The notes under the pieces: model-generated | Seen by the model: only the letters and a program-made list of their open reading frames with translations | Database searches by the model: none | Told to the model about the DNA's origin: nothing | Part shown: positions 20,168-30,500 of the stretch, one piece after another | How positions within the stretch are numbered: the stretch's first letter is position 1 | How the letters are laid out: each line of letters starts with the position of its first letter | Origin: Zoopage sp. CT-All | Lineage: Eukaryota; Zoopagomycota; Zoopagomycetes; Zoopagales; Zoopagaceae | DNA length: 33,233 bases | Direction of reading: 5' to 3' | NCBI GenBank assembly: GCA_004114245.1 | Contig: QZWS01000053.1 | Coordinates: forward strand, 1-33,233 | Position numbers and translations under genes: made by a program

Positions 20168-21982
20168 TTAAGCGGGGAACACCTTGAGAACCGAGGCAAG
20201 GTCAGCACCAGTCTTAATCTTGACGACACCGCCGGGTGTGCTGGCGCTGTTCCACTCAACGACACGCTCAACACCATCACCGTTCAAAATGATATTGGGA
20301 AGCCAGCTAAGGTCGACGGGGAGATGACCGTTCTTGGTGGCAAAGGCAACCATTTCAGTCCAGGCAGCCTTGCTGGAGGCATCAAAGGGTCCAGTGAGGG
20401 AAGACGTGAACTTGACAGTGACAGAGCCAGTACCGCCGACCTTGAAGGTGAAGTTGTCCTCAAAGTTGAACAGGGTCCGGCCCTGGACGTTGCTAGAGAT
20501 ATCTGTGATCAGAGCGCTGGATGCACCATCGGGTGAGGCGTGGGTGAGCTCGAAGGGGTATCCATAGTAGGGTGACTGGAAGGTAGCCTGCAGCTGGATG
20601 GCAACCTTCTCAGCAGTGGCGCCGGGCAAGACCTGAAGAGACCAGTCTTTGTAAGGGGTCTGGGACATGACAGAGCCTTGGAAGTTCTGGGGGACGACCA
20701 GCTGGCTCTTCAAGACGGCAAGACCAGCGTTCAGGGCCAGATCAGTCGAAGTGCCATCAAATCCGGAGAGGGTGAGGATGCCATCCTTGGTGGGGAGGAT
20801 CTCGCTCAAGAATTTCTCTGCAGCGGGAATGGACGTGTCGAGAGCAGTGGTAGAGATCACATAGTTGTCACCGGGCACCAATGACAGGTTTTTAATGCTC
20901 GATGTGCCGACGTGGCCAGCTTCACTGGCAGCATTAAGGGTGATGTCACCCAGCTTGAGGGTCAGCTTGCTTGGGTTCGCAATGTTGACGATGGTGGTCA
21001 ACTTGATGAAGCCTGGAGCACTGACAAAGTCGGTATCGACCATGTACAGGTACTTCAAGGGGAGGTTATTCATTCCTGCAAATTGGGTGGTGGTCTTGAA
21101 GCCAATGCCGGGGATGGTCAAATGTCCAAAGATACCGAGGTTCAACTTGGCATCAACGGAGCCCTGAAGGGTCACAGGGTGGGACACCTTGGTCGAAAGA
21201 GCACCGATGAAGTTGGAGAAGGCGGCGTGAGAGGTGGGGAAAACGTTCAAAGTCGAGCTCGAGAAGGAGGTTGTGAGCGCACCGTTCTTGACGTTGGCTG
21301 CACTCCAAGGAGTGTCGATGTTACCGATCTGAACATTGTTATCCTATTCAATTTTCAATTTTTTCGACGAAAAAAGATTGATGGTCAGAAAGGAACAGTC
21401 AACAGGCCTTCAAAGCACAACCATCAAAAAACATGTACTTACAGCCAGGATGATGTGCTGGCGAACAGAGTCGATGGGGAGGTTGATGCCGGGGATCGAT
21501 AGCATGGTGGCGACAATGTTGTTGGAGGAGGTGGTGGGCTTCCATGGGTCAGCAGGAGAGAAGTCCATCGTCATCTGGTTGACGGCGATGCTTCGGATCA
21601 AGCCGAGGTTGACCTGTTTCATAATGAAAAGGAGGACAAATATTCGTTAGTTTTGCTTGTGTTGTGCATTGGTAATCGCTTGCTACTCGCAGACATCAAG
21701 GCTGGATCTACGCACAGCGACTGCAGCCTGGCAGCTACCGGGCCAGGCACCGGTAAAGATGAGACTAATGTAGGAAACGGGCTTTATGTCAGTTTTTGTC
21801 AAACACACCGTTTTGGTCCATCATTGTCTCGTTCTATCAAGTGGCGAAATATCATCATACCCGACGAAGCACGCCGCGATGCGGTCAGAGGCCGCATCAC
21901 GTTTTTCGACATCCACGGGGGCGGCGACGGCGACCGAGGCGAGCAAGGCACTGAGGGCAACAGCTTTCAAGGAGAACTTCAT
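20168..21982 (-). CDS. Secreted DUF3712-like protein
   Basis: The minus-strand exons that can be supported are exon 1 from 21982 to about 21861, an exon 21613-21443 and a final exon 21343-20168. The last two join in phase. Exon 1 encodes a clear signal peptide, MKFSLKAVALSALLASVAVA, followed by APVDVEKR, a likely Kex2 processing site. The mature part contains VNQMTMDFSPADPWKPTTSS and a long beta-rich region with repeated PGIN/PGIGF turns, IVNIANPSKLTLKLGDITLN and NLSLVPGDNYVI. These features fit the fungal DUF3712 (LEA-like) family of extracellular or membrane-associated proteins of unknown role. No C-terminal GPI signal is visible; the protein ends LKVFPA. The link between exon 1 (phase 2 end at GTATGA) and the exon at 21613 (phase 0) needs a small extra exon in 21614-21860. 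One in-phase candidate is 16 nt, GCTGCAGTCGCTGTGC, but it is unproven. Total length is about 490-500 aa. Confidence 0.78.
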
Positions 21983-22120
21983 GGCGTATAAAGGAGGAGG
22001 GTAGACCGTAAGGTTGGAAGGGTGGGTGTGAGGGAGGAAGGAGGGAAGGAAGGTAGGGTAGGATTGAATAGAGATATGAATCTAAAGAAAAAAGGGCATG
22101 TCCGTTCTTTGAAGGGTCTC

Positions 22121-22127
22121 TTTTATA
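22121..22127 (-). promoter_or_regulatory. TATA box of the DUF3712-like gene
   Basis: On the minus strand TATAAAA occurs about 140 bp upstream of the start codon at 21982. A clear TATA box is unusual here, where most genes have pyrimidine-rich TATA-less starts, and suggests a regulated and strongly expressed gene. Confidence 0.5.
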
Positions 22128-22666
22128 ACAGCCCATAAGAAGGAAGCGTGCGCAGAAGAACAGGGCGGAGAGGACGATGGGTAGAGTTCCGTCAATGACA
22201 GGGCGAACAAAGGAGCCGTGGGGTTGGAACTTTCTTGTGAGTATGCCCAAGTTGGTGTGAAGCTCAATGCGCACGCCATTGAATCTATCGGCTAAAGTAC
22301 CCAAGGACAGTGTACTCAGCGTGCATGTTAAAGGGAGTACAGAATGAATTGCGCCTACTCCCAGACTGCGACATCAACGCCGATGCACATGAGCGGGTGT
22401 GGAAAGAGAGGGCACGGAATAGGAGAGACAGAGCGCGCAAAGGTTCGTGGTGAGAATGAGCTCTGATGCTCTGATTTTTTTGGTCTTTTTTATTGATTTT
22501 GCACACTTTGAGTGGGTGTCTCTTTGCAAGCTTTATTGTATGTTGAACAAACAATTGCTCTGACACCTCAAAGACACAGGACGGTCGTACAACAGACATT
22601 CCATCGCGCTTGATTGTGTCCACACCAACCGCCGAATGTCTGTAAACATTGAGGTAGAGAGCACGC

Positions 22667-23269
22667 ATGTTTGAGTCGAAAACCACTGCTTATTCAACAA
22701 ATGTACTCGACTCTCGCACCTGTTGTGTTGAACATCCCACAAATGCTCGATCGTTGTTGATCTGGGTCGCATTCTGGGACCCCCGGGATCTTCATCCGCT
22801 GTTGCCGCAACTAGCAACATATTCGCCCAGAGGAATGTGTTGCCTCGACTTTTCACAATATGTCTGGATAGGATTCTGTGATCGTAGGCTGTACAATCCA
22901 GCTTTAAGAGCAGCTGCATGTGGTACTGAAGACTCGACATCGTTATTAGCGCATTCCAAATACCAAGTATGCCTCGTACATGTACTTGCATTAGAAGTAG
23001 TCTTTACAATCCACGCCACCACTGCCTTCTTCCAGAGGCGCTTGCCGTTTTGTTTGTCGCTTTACCAGGAAAAAGTGTCCAGGTACGAGGTCTTTTTGAG
23101 CTTGGTCATCAGGGCTTTGTGGAGAGATTTGAGAAGGGGGCGAAAGCTCCAGCAACAGGTATCCATTGGCTCAAAGAGAGACAACAGAGGTCCTTGTAAC
23201 TGGATCATCCTGGCAACAAACGCGCGTCGCGCAGACATGACAGCGATGCGGGAATTGAGTTCAAGGTGA
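22667..23269 (+). CDS. Doubtful hypothetical ORF, 200 codons
   Basis: This is an uninterrupted frame from an ATG at 22667. The length is unlikely for a random frame in a region of near-balanced composition, but the predicted protein has no recognised domain, is rich in Cys, Leu and Arg, and lacks a clear promoter or intron pattern. The opposite strand is also open over much of it, so the coding strand cannot be decided. It is listed because it is the longest frame in the gap. Confidence 0.2.
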   Translation: MFESKTTAYSTNVLDSRTCCVEHPTNARSLLIWVAFWDPRDLHPLLPQLATYSPRGMCCLDFSQYVWIGFCDRRLYNPALRAAACGTEDSTSLLAHSKYQVCLVHVLALEVVFTIHATTAFFQRRLPFCLSLYQEKVSRYEVFLSLVIRALWRDLRRGRKLQQQVSIGSKRDNRGPCNWIILATNARRADMTAMRELSSR

Positions 23270-23450
23270 TGGTAAAAATCATGAATAATCTTGTATTCCA
23301 CAACTTTGTATTCACCATTCCACGCACCTTCTCCATGTTGCTCGCTACAGTGCTGGAGTTTGGTGTGAGGAGGGGCGCAAACCAAGGTGCGTACAGTACA
23401 TTACATATCATTCTCAATGTATATATTTGTTGGCCATAAATCTAGCCGTT

Positions 23451-23783
23451 TTAAGGCGCTGCTGGGATAGGTGTACGGAGGCCTCTCAGAAGGTATGGTA
23501 GACGCTCGTTAAGACGATGAGCCCCGCTCTCAAAGATGTGCGGTGCATGGCCGCTCTCCCGGTACGATCGTCTTCGCTCTGTCGCGCGAAGAGGGGACAT
23601 GAAAAATTTTGATCGCCACGCTGGTGCCATAACCGCGGCACAGTGCGCATGGCGAAAGATTATTTCTCCACACGCCAGATCTTTCGGATTCATATGACAA
23701 AACATGCAGCATTGTTTGTAGCAGGTACATTCCTCAATGTGCCTTTGCTCGTGCCAAATCTCGTTGGGCATATGTGCTGCCAA
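23451..23783 (-). CDS. Doubtful small Cys/His-rich ORF
   Basis: A 110-codon minus-strand frame contains a Cys/His-rich block, CTCYKQCCMFCHM, followed by DLACGEIIFRHAHC. The spacing could bind zinc but matches no family I recognise. The C-terminal part is Arg-rich. There is no intron or conserved neighbour to support it, and chance is a real possibility. Confidence 0.2.
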   Translation of the reverse strand: MAAHMPNEIWHEQRHIEECTCYKQCCMFCHMNPKDLACGEIIFRHAHCAAVMAPAWRSKFFMSPLRATERRRSYRESGHAPHIFESGAHRLNERLPYLLRGLRTPIPAAP

Positions 23784-24012
23784 ATTTTGTCCAACTAGCT
23801 ATCTCAAGTGTGCACATGTCGACTTTGTTTTTTCATAATACTCGGTAATTCATATCCCAGTTACAGCAATGGGCTAGTAATACTATCTCCGGAGAACATA
23901 GGCCAAGTAAAAAAAGAAAAGACAGAAAGGAAGGGAAATACTCGTAGGCGCTTGGAAGCTGGTGCAGGTTCACCTCGCGTGGCCTATACAAGCCACATAT
24001 CTGTTTACAAAC

Positions 24013-24031
24013 TTTTTTTTTTTTTTTTTTT
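24013..24031 (+). promoter_or_regulatory. Poly(dT) tract in the DBP8 promoter
   Basis: Nineteen consecutive T lie 81 bp upstream of the DBP8 start codon. Long dA:dT tracts disfavour nucleosomes in fungi and commonly mark constitutive promoters. Confidence 0.5.
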
Positions 24032-24111
24032 GAGAACCCTTGTTCAGTTTGCTCATTACCTTCATTGCCACCACACCCAGACAACACCCAGACATACACA
24101 CCCTCCTCACA

Positions 24112-26172
24112 ATGGCAAAGAGTACGACCAAGGCAAGGCCTGTAAAGCGACAAAAGGCTGAATTGTCCGTGGAATCTGTCTCAAGGCAGTCTTTCGACGG
24201 AGCTTCAGAACATTCAGACGAGCACGATAGTTCAGAGGAGGAAGACCAGGAGGAAGAGGAGGAAGAAGAGGAGGAGGGGGCAGAGGAGGACGAAGTAGAA
24301 GTAGAGGAGAACCTGGAAAATGAAGAAGATAGTGATGACAATCTACAGGAGGGTAACGGCGTGGATCAGGCGGAAAACGAGGAGGAGGAAGAGGAGGAGG
24401 AGGAGGAAGAGGAGTTTCAGTCCAATCTAAGCTTTGGGCAGCTCGGGCTCGCCTCGTGGCTCGTTAATGCGCTTAAAGCTATGTCTATCAGTAAGCCTTC
24501 GGAAATTCAGACCAAGTGCATCCCTGAAATTCTCGCAGGAAAGGACGTTATCGGAGGCGCCAAGACTGGATCAGGAAAAACTGCCGCCTTTGCGCTGCCC
24601 ATCCTTCAGAGATTGTCCGAGGACCCATACGGTGTCTTTGCTGTCATTCTGACACCCACCAGGTACTGGGACGATTCTGCTTGCACGGATCAGATTGCAG
24701 GCATATCATGAACCACAACAAATCAGAGATTAACACCGTTGCGTTATCCTAGAGAGTTGGCATTCCAAATTGCTGAGCAGTTCAACGTTCTTGGAAAAAC
24801 AATCAACCTCAAGGATGTAGTCGTTGTTGGAGGACTGGACATGATGACCCAGGCTATTGCACTTTCTAAGCGCCCCCATATCATAATCGCCACTCCCGGT
24901 CGTCTTCGCGATCACATCAACTCGTCAGGAGATTCGATGAACTTGTCCCGTGTCAAGTTCCTGGTTCTGGATGAGGCGGATCGATTGCTCACAGAGACCT
25001 TCGCTGACGACTTGGGGGGCATTCTCGAAGCCTTGCCCAAGAAGCGCCAAACTCTGCTCTTTACGGCCACTATGACGGACGCTGTTCTCGAACTGGCTGG
25101 TCCCAGCCCTGAAGCAGCGAGCGGAGAGCCGACACCACACAATGGCGCTAAACCACCGCCATTTGTGTACGAGTGTAAGACCGCGGTCTCGACAGTCTCA
25201 ACTCTCAAGCAGTTTTATATCTTTATACCTTCGCACCTTCGGGAAACATACCTCACATGTCTTCTTCGCTCCGAGGAATTGACAAAGAAATCGACGATCA
25301 TCTTCACGGGACGATGCAGGACAGCTGAAACGTTACGAGTGATGTTGAGAGAGTTAGGTATTGCGTGCACAGCTCTGCACTCTGAGATGTCACAACAAGA
25401 GCGACTAAACTCGCTTGCGAAGTTCCGTGGTGGCATTACGAACGTTCTTATCGCGACCGATGTCGGCTCTCGGTGAGTTATTTGGTCTTGATAACTTGCA
25501 TACTATTTCTTACTCTTATGGAGTTCGACGTGGTCAAGCAGTGACTAAACTGTGGATCACACGACCCCTTGGCGCTTTTACAATTAGTGGTCTGGATATC
25601 CCAAGCGTGCTGCTGGTCTTGAATTATGACATCCCAAGGGATCCAACGGATTACATCCACCGAGTCGGTCGTACTGCTCGTGCTGGAAGAGGAGGTCAAG
25701 CCGTCTCAATGGTCACTGAGCGTGACGTCCAGCTGGTGCAGGATATTGAAAGCAGGATAAGTAGGTTTTATCAATGTGAGGAATCGTGTTGGGAGAGACT
25801 TTTACGCACGCATTTCTGATCACTCCTCATGCCAATTTCTTACTACTAGACAAAGTCATGTTGGAGTACCCCGTCTCCGAGAATAAGGCGCTCGAACTTT
25901 TAAGCGAGGTTACCTCCGCCAAGAGAGCAGCCAACATGGTGAGTAATTGGGCCTCTCTTTGATCAAATTATCCATATGACTGTATGACATTTCAGTGCGC
26001 TAACACCGCATTCGTCTTCCTGCTGCCCTAGACCCTGCACGACAATCAGTTTGGCGAAAAGAAGAGAATTCGCGAGCAAAAGCGACAAGCGCTTGCGGAA
26101 GCACGGGACCCAAGTTTAAAGTCTCGGTCGCAAAAGCCCAAGAGCGGCAAGCGGAAATCAGGTGCCAAGTAA
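24112..26172 (+). CDS. DBP8: DEAD-box RNA helicase Dbp8/DDX49
   Basis: Five exons: 24112-24662, 24753-25472, 25588-25760, 25850-25938 and 26032-26172, giving 557 aa. The N-terminal 110 residues are a strongly acidic tail with Glu runs. Helicase motifs in order are the isolated Phe and Q motif ([21 protein letters not shown]), Walker A AKTGSGKT (150-157), TPTRELA (across intron 1), the subgroup signature [28 protein letters not shown] (257-260), TAT (288-290, in place of SAT), [23 protein letters not shown] and HRVGRTAR. The GG-D-M--QA-AL--RPH block is typical of Dbp8/DDX49. The protein acts in the nucleolus in 18S rRNA maturation; in yeast Esf2 stimulates Dbp8. A Pro/Ala-rich insert of about 25 residues follows motif III. 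The C-terminus is Lys/Arg-rich. Confidence 0.93.
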
Positions 26173-26177
26173 TAGTC

Positions 26178-26183
26178 AATAAA
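26178..26183 (+). terminator. Poly(A) signal AATAAA after DBP8
   Basis: AATAAA is located 5 bp after the DBP8 stop codon. The remaining 26184-26504 is the convergent 3' gap with TOM22 and contains no recognised gene. Confidence 0.45.
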
Positions 26184-26504
26184 CATCGCCAGATAAAAAA
26201 TTCTACGCCTGCATGGAGGTTTACTGAGATTGTCCATCTAATAACAACGTTCTGTCACCTTCCACTCGAGCTGGTTTAACTATACAAAAAACGATAACGA
26301 AGACTGCTGAAAGGACACTGAGAAAGAAGGACGCAGGTGTCTAATGAAAATGATGAATGCTGCACGCTGTGTCCTGTTGATCGGCTGGTGGATAAAAAAA
26401 CCTGGCCGATCCTTGATCCAATGCTCGCTCACTATACTGCTGTTTTCCAACGGTGGTCAAGTGCCTGTGCCTTCTCAGTCCGTGCCTCTCAATTGCTAGA
26501 TCCC

Positions 26505-27034
26505 TTAGAAACCAGGGGGGACGATACCCGAGGCCTGCTTCTTTTGCTGGTTAGCAGGCTGGGAGAGCATCTATGGGTTTGAATAACAGAAAGCGCGGTT
26601 AGTGTCTTCAACCTCGGAATATAACACGGGTATCACAGCGGAATCAGAGATATCTTTTAAATACTAGAACAAGGAATGGGTCATACCTGGTTCGACTGCT
26701 GCTGCATCTTCTCGTACTCGATCAGACCCTGCTCGTGCTCAAGCTCAATCATGAGAGGGAGCACCAAGAGAAGAGCACTGGTGGTGAGGACCCAAGCCGA
26801 GTTTCCGAGGAAGTTGGCGCTGGTCTTGCCCCAGCCGTAGATAGACGAGCACTTGTCCTTGATGGCCTTGCGGGTCTTTGCTGGGATGACGTCCTGCAAT
26901 GCCCAGACACGATCGAGAATCGATTCGATGTTATCAACGTCGTCCTCGTCCTCGTCGGACGAGTAGACTGAAGAGGCATCGGTGTACTCCTCCTCCTCAA
27001 CGTGATCCAAAGAGACTTCCTCAAGCTTGACCAT
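26505..27034 (-). CDS. TOM22: Mitochondrial import receptor Tom22
   Basis: Two minus-strand exons, 27034-26687 and 26570-26505, join in phase to 137 aa. The N-terminal cytosolic receptor domain is highly acidic (HVEEEEYTDA, SSDEDEDDVDNIE). SILDRVWALQDVIPAKTRKAI and the TM helix with its conserved proline (about residues 79-96, WVLTTSALLLVLPLMIELEHE) match Tom22. The second exon supplies the intermembrane-space tail ending GIVPPGF, like the yeast GVLPPGF end, which confirms the splice. Tom22 is the central TOM-complex receptor that docks Tom20 and organises Tom40 trimers. Without the intron the frame would stop at VNQV-type read-through, so RNA evidence would be simple to obtain. The gene is divergent from the MBIP-like gene and convergent with DBP8. 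Confidence 0.95.
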
Positions 27035-27070
27035 GATGTGTGTGTGAGTGTGTGTGTGTGGGTGTGGGTG
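27035..27070 (-). repeat. TG/CA microsatellite in the TOM22 leader
   Basis: An imperfect (TG)n run with GAG and GGG interruptions lies immediately upstream of the TOM22 start codon, so the TOM22 leader is (CA)n-rich. It would sit in the 5' UTR and may vary in length among isolates. Confidence 0.7.
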
Positions 27071-27555
27071 AAGAGAGGAAGAGCGTTTGTGATTTGGCGA
27101 GAGTGTTGAAACGGGCGGGTGCACACCTCACTATTACCTAGTGCACGGGGGACGACCAGGAAGCAGTCCGTCCGGTTTTTGAGCAATCAAAACAACGCTG
27201 CGCGCGCGATCACTGGGTCTTCCCTGACTGCCATGCTCCCTTTTCACTCTCTATTTCGCTTTATGTCCGCGCGTGTTCTGTGCTTTCAAGACCGCATCTC
27301 CCTTGCCTTGTTCTAACATTCCTTCTTGTACCTTCAACTTCAGAGAACCCCACCTTCACCTCCACCTCTCTAGTCATTTCCCAGCTCGCCGCGCCCCATT
27401 GTCTCCGCTTTTATTAGAGTGGATTTTGAACCATAGCTCGCTGAGCCCCAAAACCAATCATTCCCGCGCTCAACATCAATTGCAAGGCATCGCGCACTGC
27501 CAGAGCACGGTAGCATTATCTTTCATCCTCTGTCCCGGTGCATCTTTTAAGGGAT
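27071..27555. promoter_or_regulatory. Intergenic region between TOM22 and the MBIP-like gene
   Basis: The two start codons are 521 bp apart and point away from each other, so this stretch holds both promoters. The side toward the MBIP-like gene is pyrimidine-rich (about 27300-27430). No coding sequence is supported. Confidence 0.5.
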
Positions 27556-30500
27556 ATGGCGACCGATAAAGAGCCTTCCAACACAACGAGCGAGGTCGCT
27601 TTGCCTGAGCAAGCGCCTTCCATCGCAGTCAGCCAGCCCATCGCGTCTGCAACTTCTACCGTCGTCACGGCTTTCGAAGCCAACTCCACAACGACTCACC
27701 TACCGCAGGACCCAGCTGAAGCTCCAAGCGACATCGCGCACAATTCAGTAGTACCAGGCTCAAATACCACTCCAGCTCTAACCGGTTTGCCCTCAGCACT
27801 TTTGGATACGTCTGCGATGAACCTCAACAGCGACGCCTCAGAACCGTCCCCAATACCACAGGCAGCATCATCGGCACCGGATACGGATAGCTTAGCCAGG
27901 AACGATGCTCAAGAAGCTGTAGTAGCGATAGGGAGTGGGAACCCCATGAAGGAGCACTTGGGAGTCATCAGCGGTACAACACAAGGTATGGCACAGATGC
28001 CACAACATCACGCGTGGATGGATAAACCTGAGGCGCATACTAACACCAAAACGCCTTCGTTTTTTAGAGGAATCTAATCGAGTAGGCACAGCATCTACCT
28101 CGAACATGGGTGACATACTATCGAAGCTAGTGGATGGTACTACACAAGGTAAGATGGCGGAGAAAAGGACTCGCACATTACAATTGCTTCCCAAAAGCCA
28201 TATGCTCATTAATTTTCCAATATGTTGCGAGTAGGCGTTGATCCACCCCGTTCAACATCGAAAGCCGTATCGTGGCAGGACATCATGATCAACATGTTGT
28301 CGGAGGTAATGTTGCAAAAGTTTATGGAAAGGTAAACGTTAGTTGTGAATCGATCTGGCCTCATCCTAATCACTTTTCTCTTAACTACAGCTCGGATTTG
28401 AAGAGTCGAGTCGGATGCTGGCTGCAGAGGAACTTGTGCTTTCATCAACACAAAGAGAGAATGCCCCGAGTGTTATCTCAAAGTTTTTGAAGCTATTGCA
28501 GGTACATGACTCGTCGACAATGAATGAGGTTGATCGAGGACTTTGGCAACGGCGCTCGCCTTGGCTAATCAATATCTTGACTTCACCTCTCTGTACTTGT
28601 AGCGCTCAGTCTCCGGCTCTCATAATTCATCAGAGTCAACGGACGGGATCATAGGAGTATCTAGCAAACGTCATAATACCAGCTCTCCGGGCGACGACTC
28701 CATGTACTCTGAAGGTCAGGACGCCACTAAGCGGCGGCGAGTGGAAGATGCTCATGGCAGGGTTCAGGAAAATGCTTCCAGAGATGAGATTGCGGACCGG
28801 ATGGCCGAGTTCATGGCCGCAAAGCGGGAGCAAATTGATGAGAGTAACAGACAGGAGTTCGTCAAGGACCGCAGTCCCGCAGAAGGCACCGTAGAGGGAT
28901 CTCTGGACTCCTCGAGGGTCGAGGACGATGGCTGCGCCAGAGTTGATGCCAGGAAACTCAACAGAACCATTCAAATGAAGCTAGAGACTGTCAAGAACGA
29001 GGCGTTAACGAAAACGAACCCAAAGCCGCACGCTCAAACAAGCGAAACAGTGGCATACAATGGTTTGGATGAGCGCCTAAGGAATATTCAAGTACATCTA
29101 AATCTTCGGCTCTGTAAGTACACTCATCCCTGCCTGTTGTTGTGTCTCGCTTCTCATCTATTGCTCTCAGAGATTTAACATGACCACCGTGTGAATAGCT
29201 GCCGTCCCTGCATGCACTATTGCAGAGCGGATTCGGATCGTCGAGGACGTCATTATTCAGCTGGAACGAGATCATCCTCTTTGGTCTGCCTTACACTTTA
29301 ACCAACCAAACCGCATGGTAAGCATATACACTGTGAATATGCAATAGTAGGATTTCGAAAATTTGCCATCGCTATCCCATGATGCTGACTATTGAAGCAC
29401 ATCAACTAGTTCCCACCACCGCCATCAGTCACAACTGTCAGCAGAAATGCAAGGAATGAGATTATCATGACAGGGGAGCATCTCCATACGACATTAATTG
29501 AGAAAGGGGATCCCTCAGCACACCCCGCATCTTTGGCGCAATACCCATCCGTGGGGATGTCCCGGTCAGTTTCAGGGAGCCAGGCAGGACTTTCAGATGT
29601 CGGCTCCCGACCGGCACCTGGTACCAGCAACAGTACAGCGAGTGATATACACGGATCTGTGGCCTCTGGTGTAGGTAGACCAGGATCAGCAACCCCCATC
29701 GGTGCTGGCGGCTCTGCAACGGTGATTAAGCTGAAGCGACATGGTGGCGCAGGATCGTCCTCATTAGCCAGAGCCGTACAGCAACAGCTAGCGCAGAGGA
29801 AAGCGAATGCCGCCAGTGGCGGATACACGATCGATGAGTCCAAAAGCGCTTTTTCAGCACACAACAATGGTTCTGTCCCTTCGTTCAAAATCGCACCCAA
29901 CCCGCATCAGAACCCAGCAGCCGATTTTGGATCTCCTTCATTAAAGGCTGGAGCAGGATCTTTACATGTGTCTAGCGGCGGCTCAAGTCCAGGAAGCTCG
30001 TTTTCGCCTATCATGGGTTTCTCAGATCCACTCAAGCCTGGTGTCACAGGTCGAGGACCCATCAAATCAAGGAGGAAATCCATTGCTAAAGGACTGGACT
30101 CAGCTTCGGGTATATCATCCATTCCAGGGACGCACACCGGCAATATCCTTGGTACCAATCCAGGAATTAGTGCCTCTTCCATAATGTCGAGCAACCAATC
30201 TGTGTCTCTGTTGGAGTCGCCTGGTGTTACCAAATCCAAGGCAGCTTCGGCAAAAAAACCGCGCAAGAAGAAAGGTGACGACAATGGAGAGGATTCTTCA
30301 GCCGCAAAGCCAAGAGCAGGTGCAGGACGGGGCAAGGGCGGCTTCGGATTAGGCAAAGGCGGTGGTCGGCCTGGCATGGGCCTTGGACTGGGAAAAGGTA
30401 AAGGAGGTGCCTATAGACAAGAGCTGCTACGTCGCGCGGAAGTTGAGCAGTTTGATGACGAGAGCGATGAGGGCATGGACGATGGCGATGCCTTCCAGGC

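Larger units (their letters stand above)
22128..24012. other. Gap of nearly 2 kb without an assigned gene
   Basis: No conserved protein domain, tRNA or repeat was recognised. The longest frames are a 200-codon plus-strand ORF (22667-23269) overlapped by minus-strand frames of 152 codons (22533-22991) and 107 codons (23062-23385), and a 110-codon minus-strand ORF (23451-23783). None looks like a known family. The region may be regulatory DNA for DUF3712 and DBP8, a decayed gene, or a lineage-specific gene. Confidence 0.5.

Noticed and set aside
23970-24341. Minus-strand poly-Ser ORF opposite the DBP8 start
   Set aside because: It is the antisense of the Glu-rich acidic tail of DBP8.
29907-30377. 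Minus-strand Pro-rich ORF opposite the MBIP-like gene
   Set aside because: It mirrors the Gly-rich coding repeat of the plus-strand exon; no independent support.
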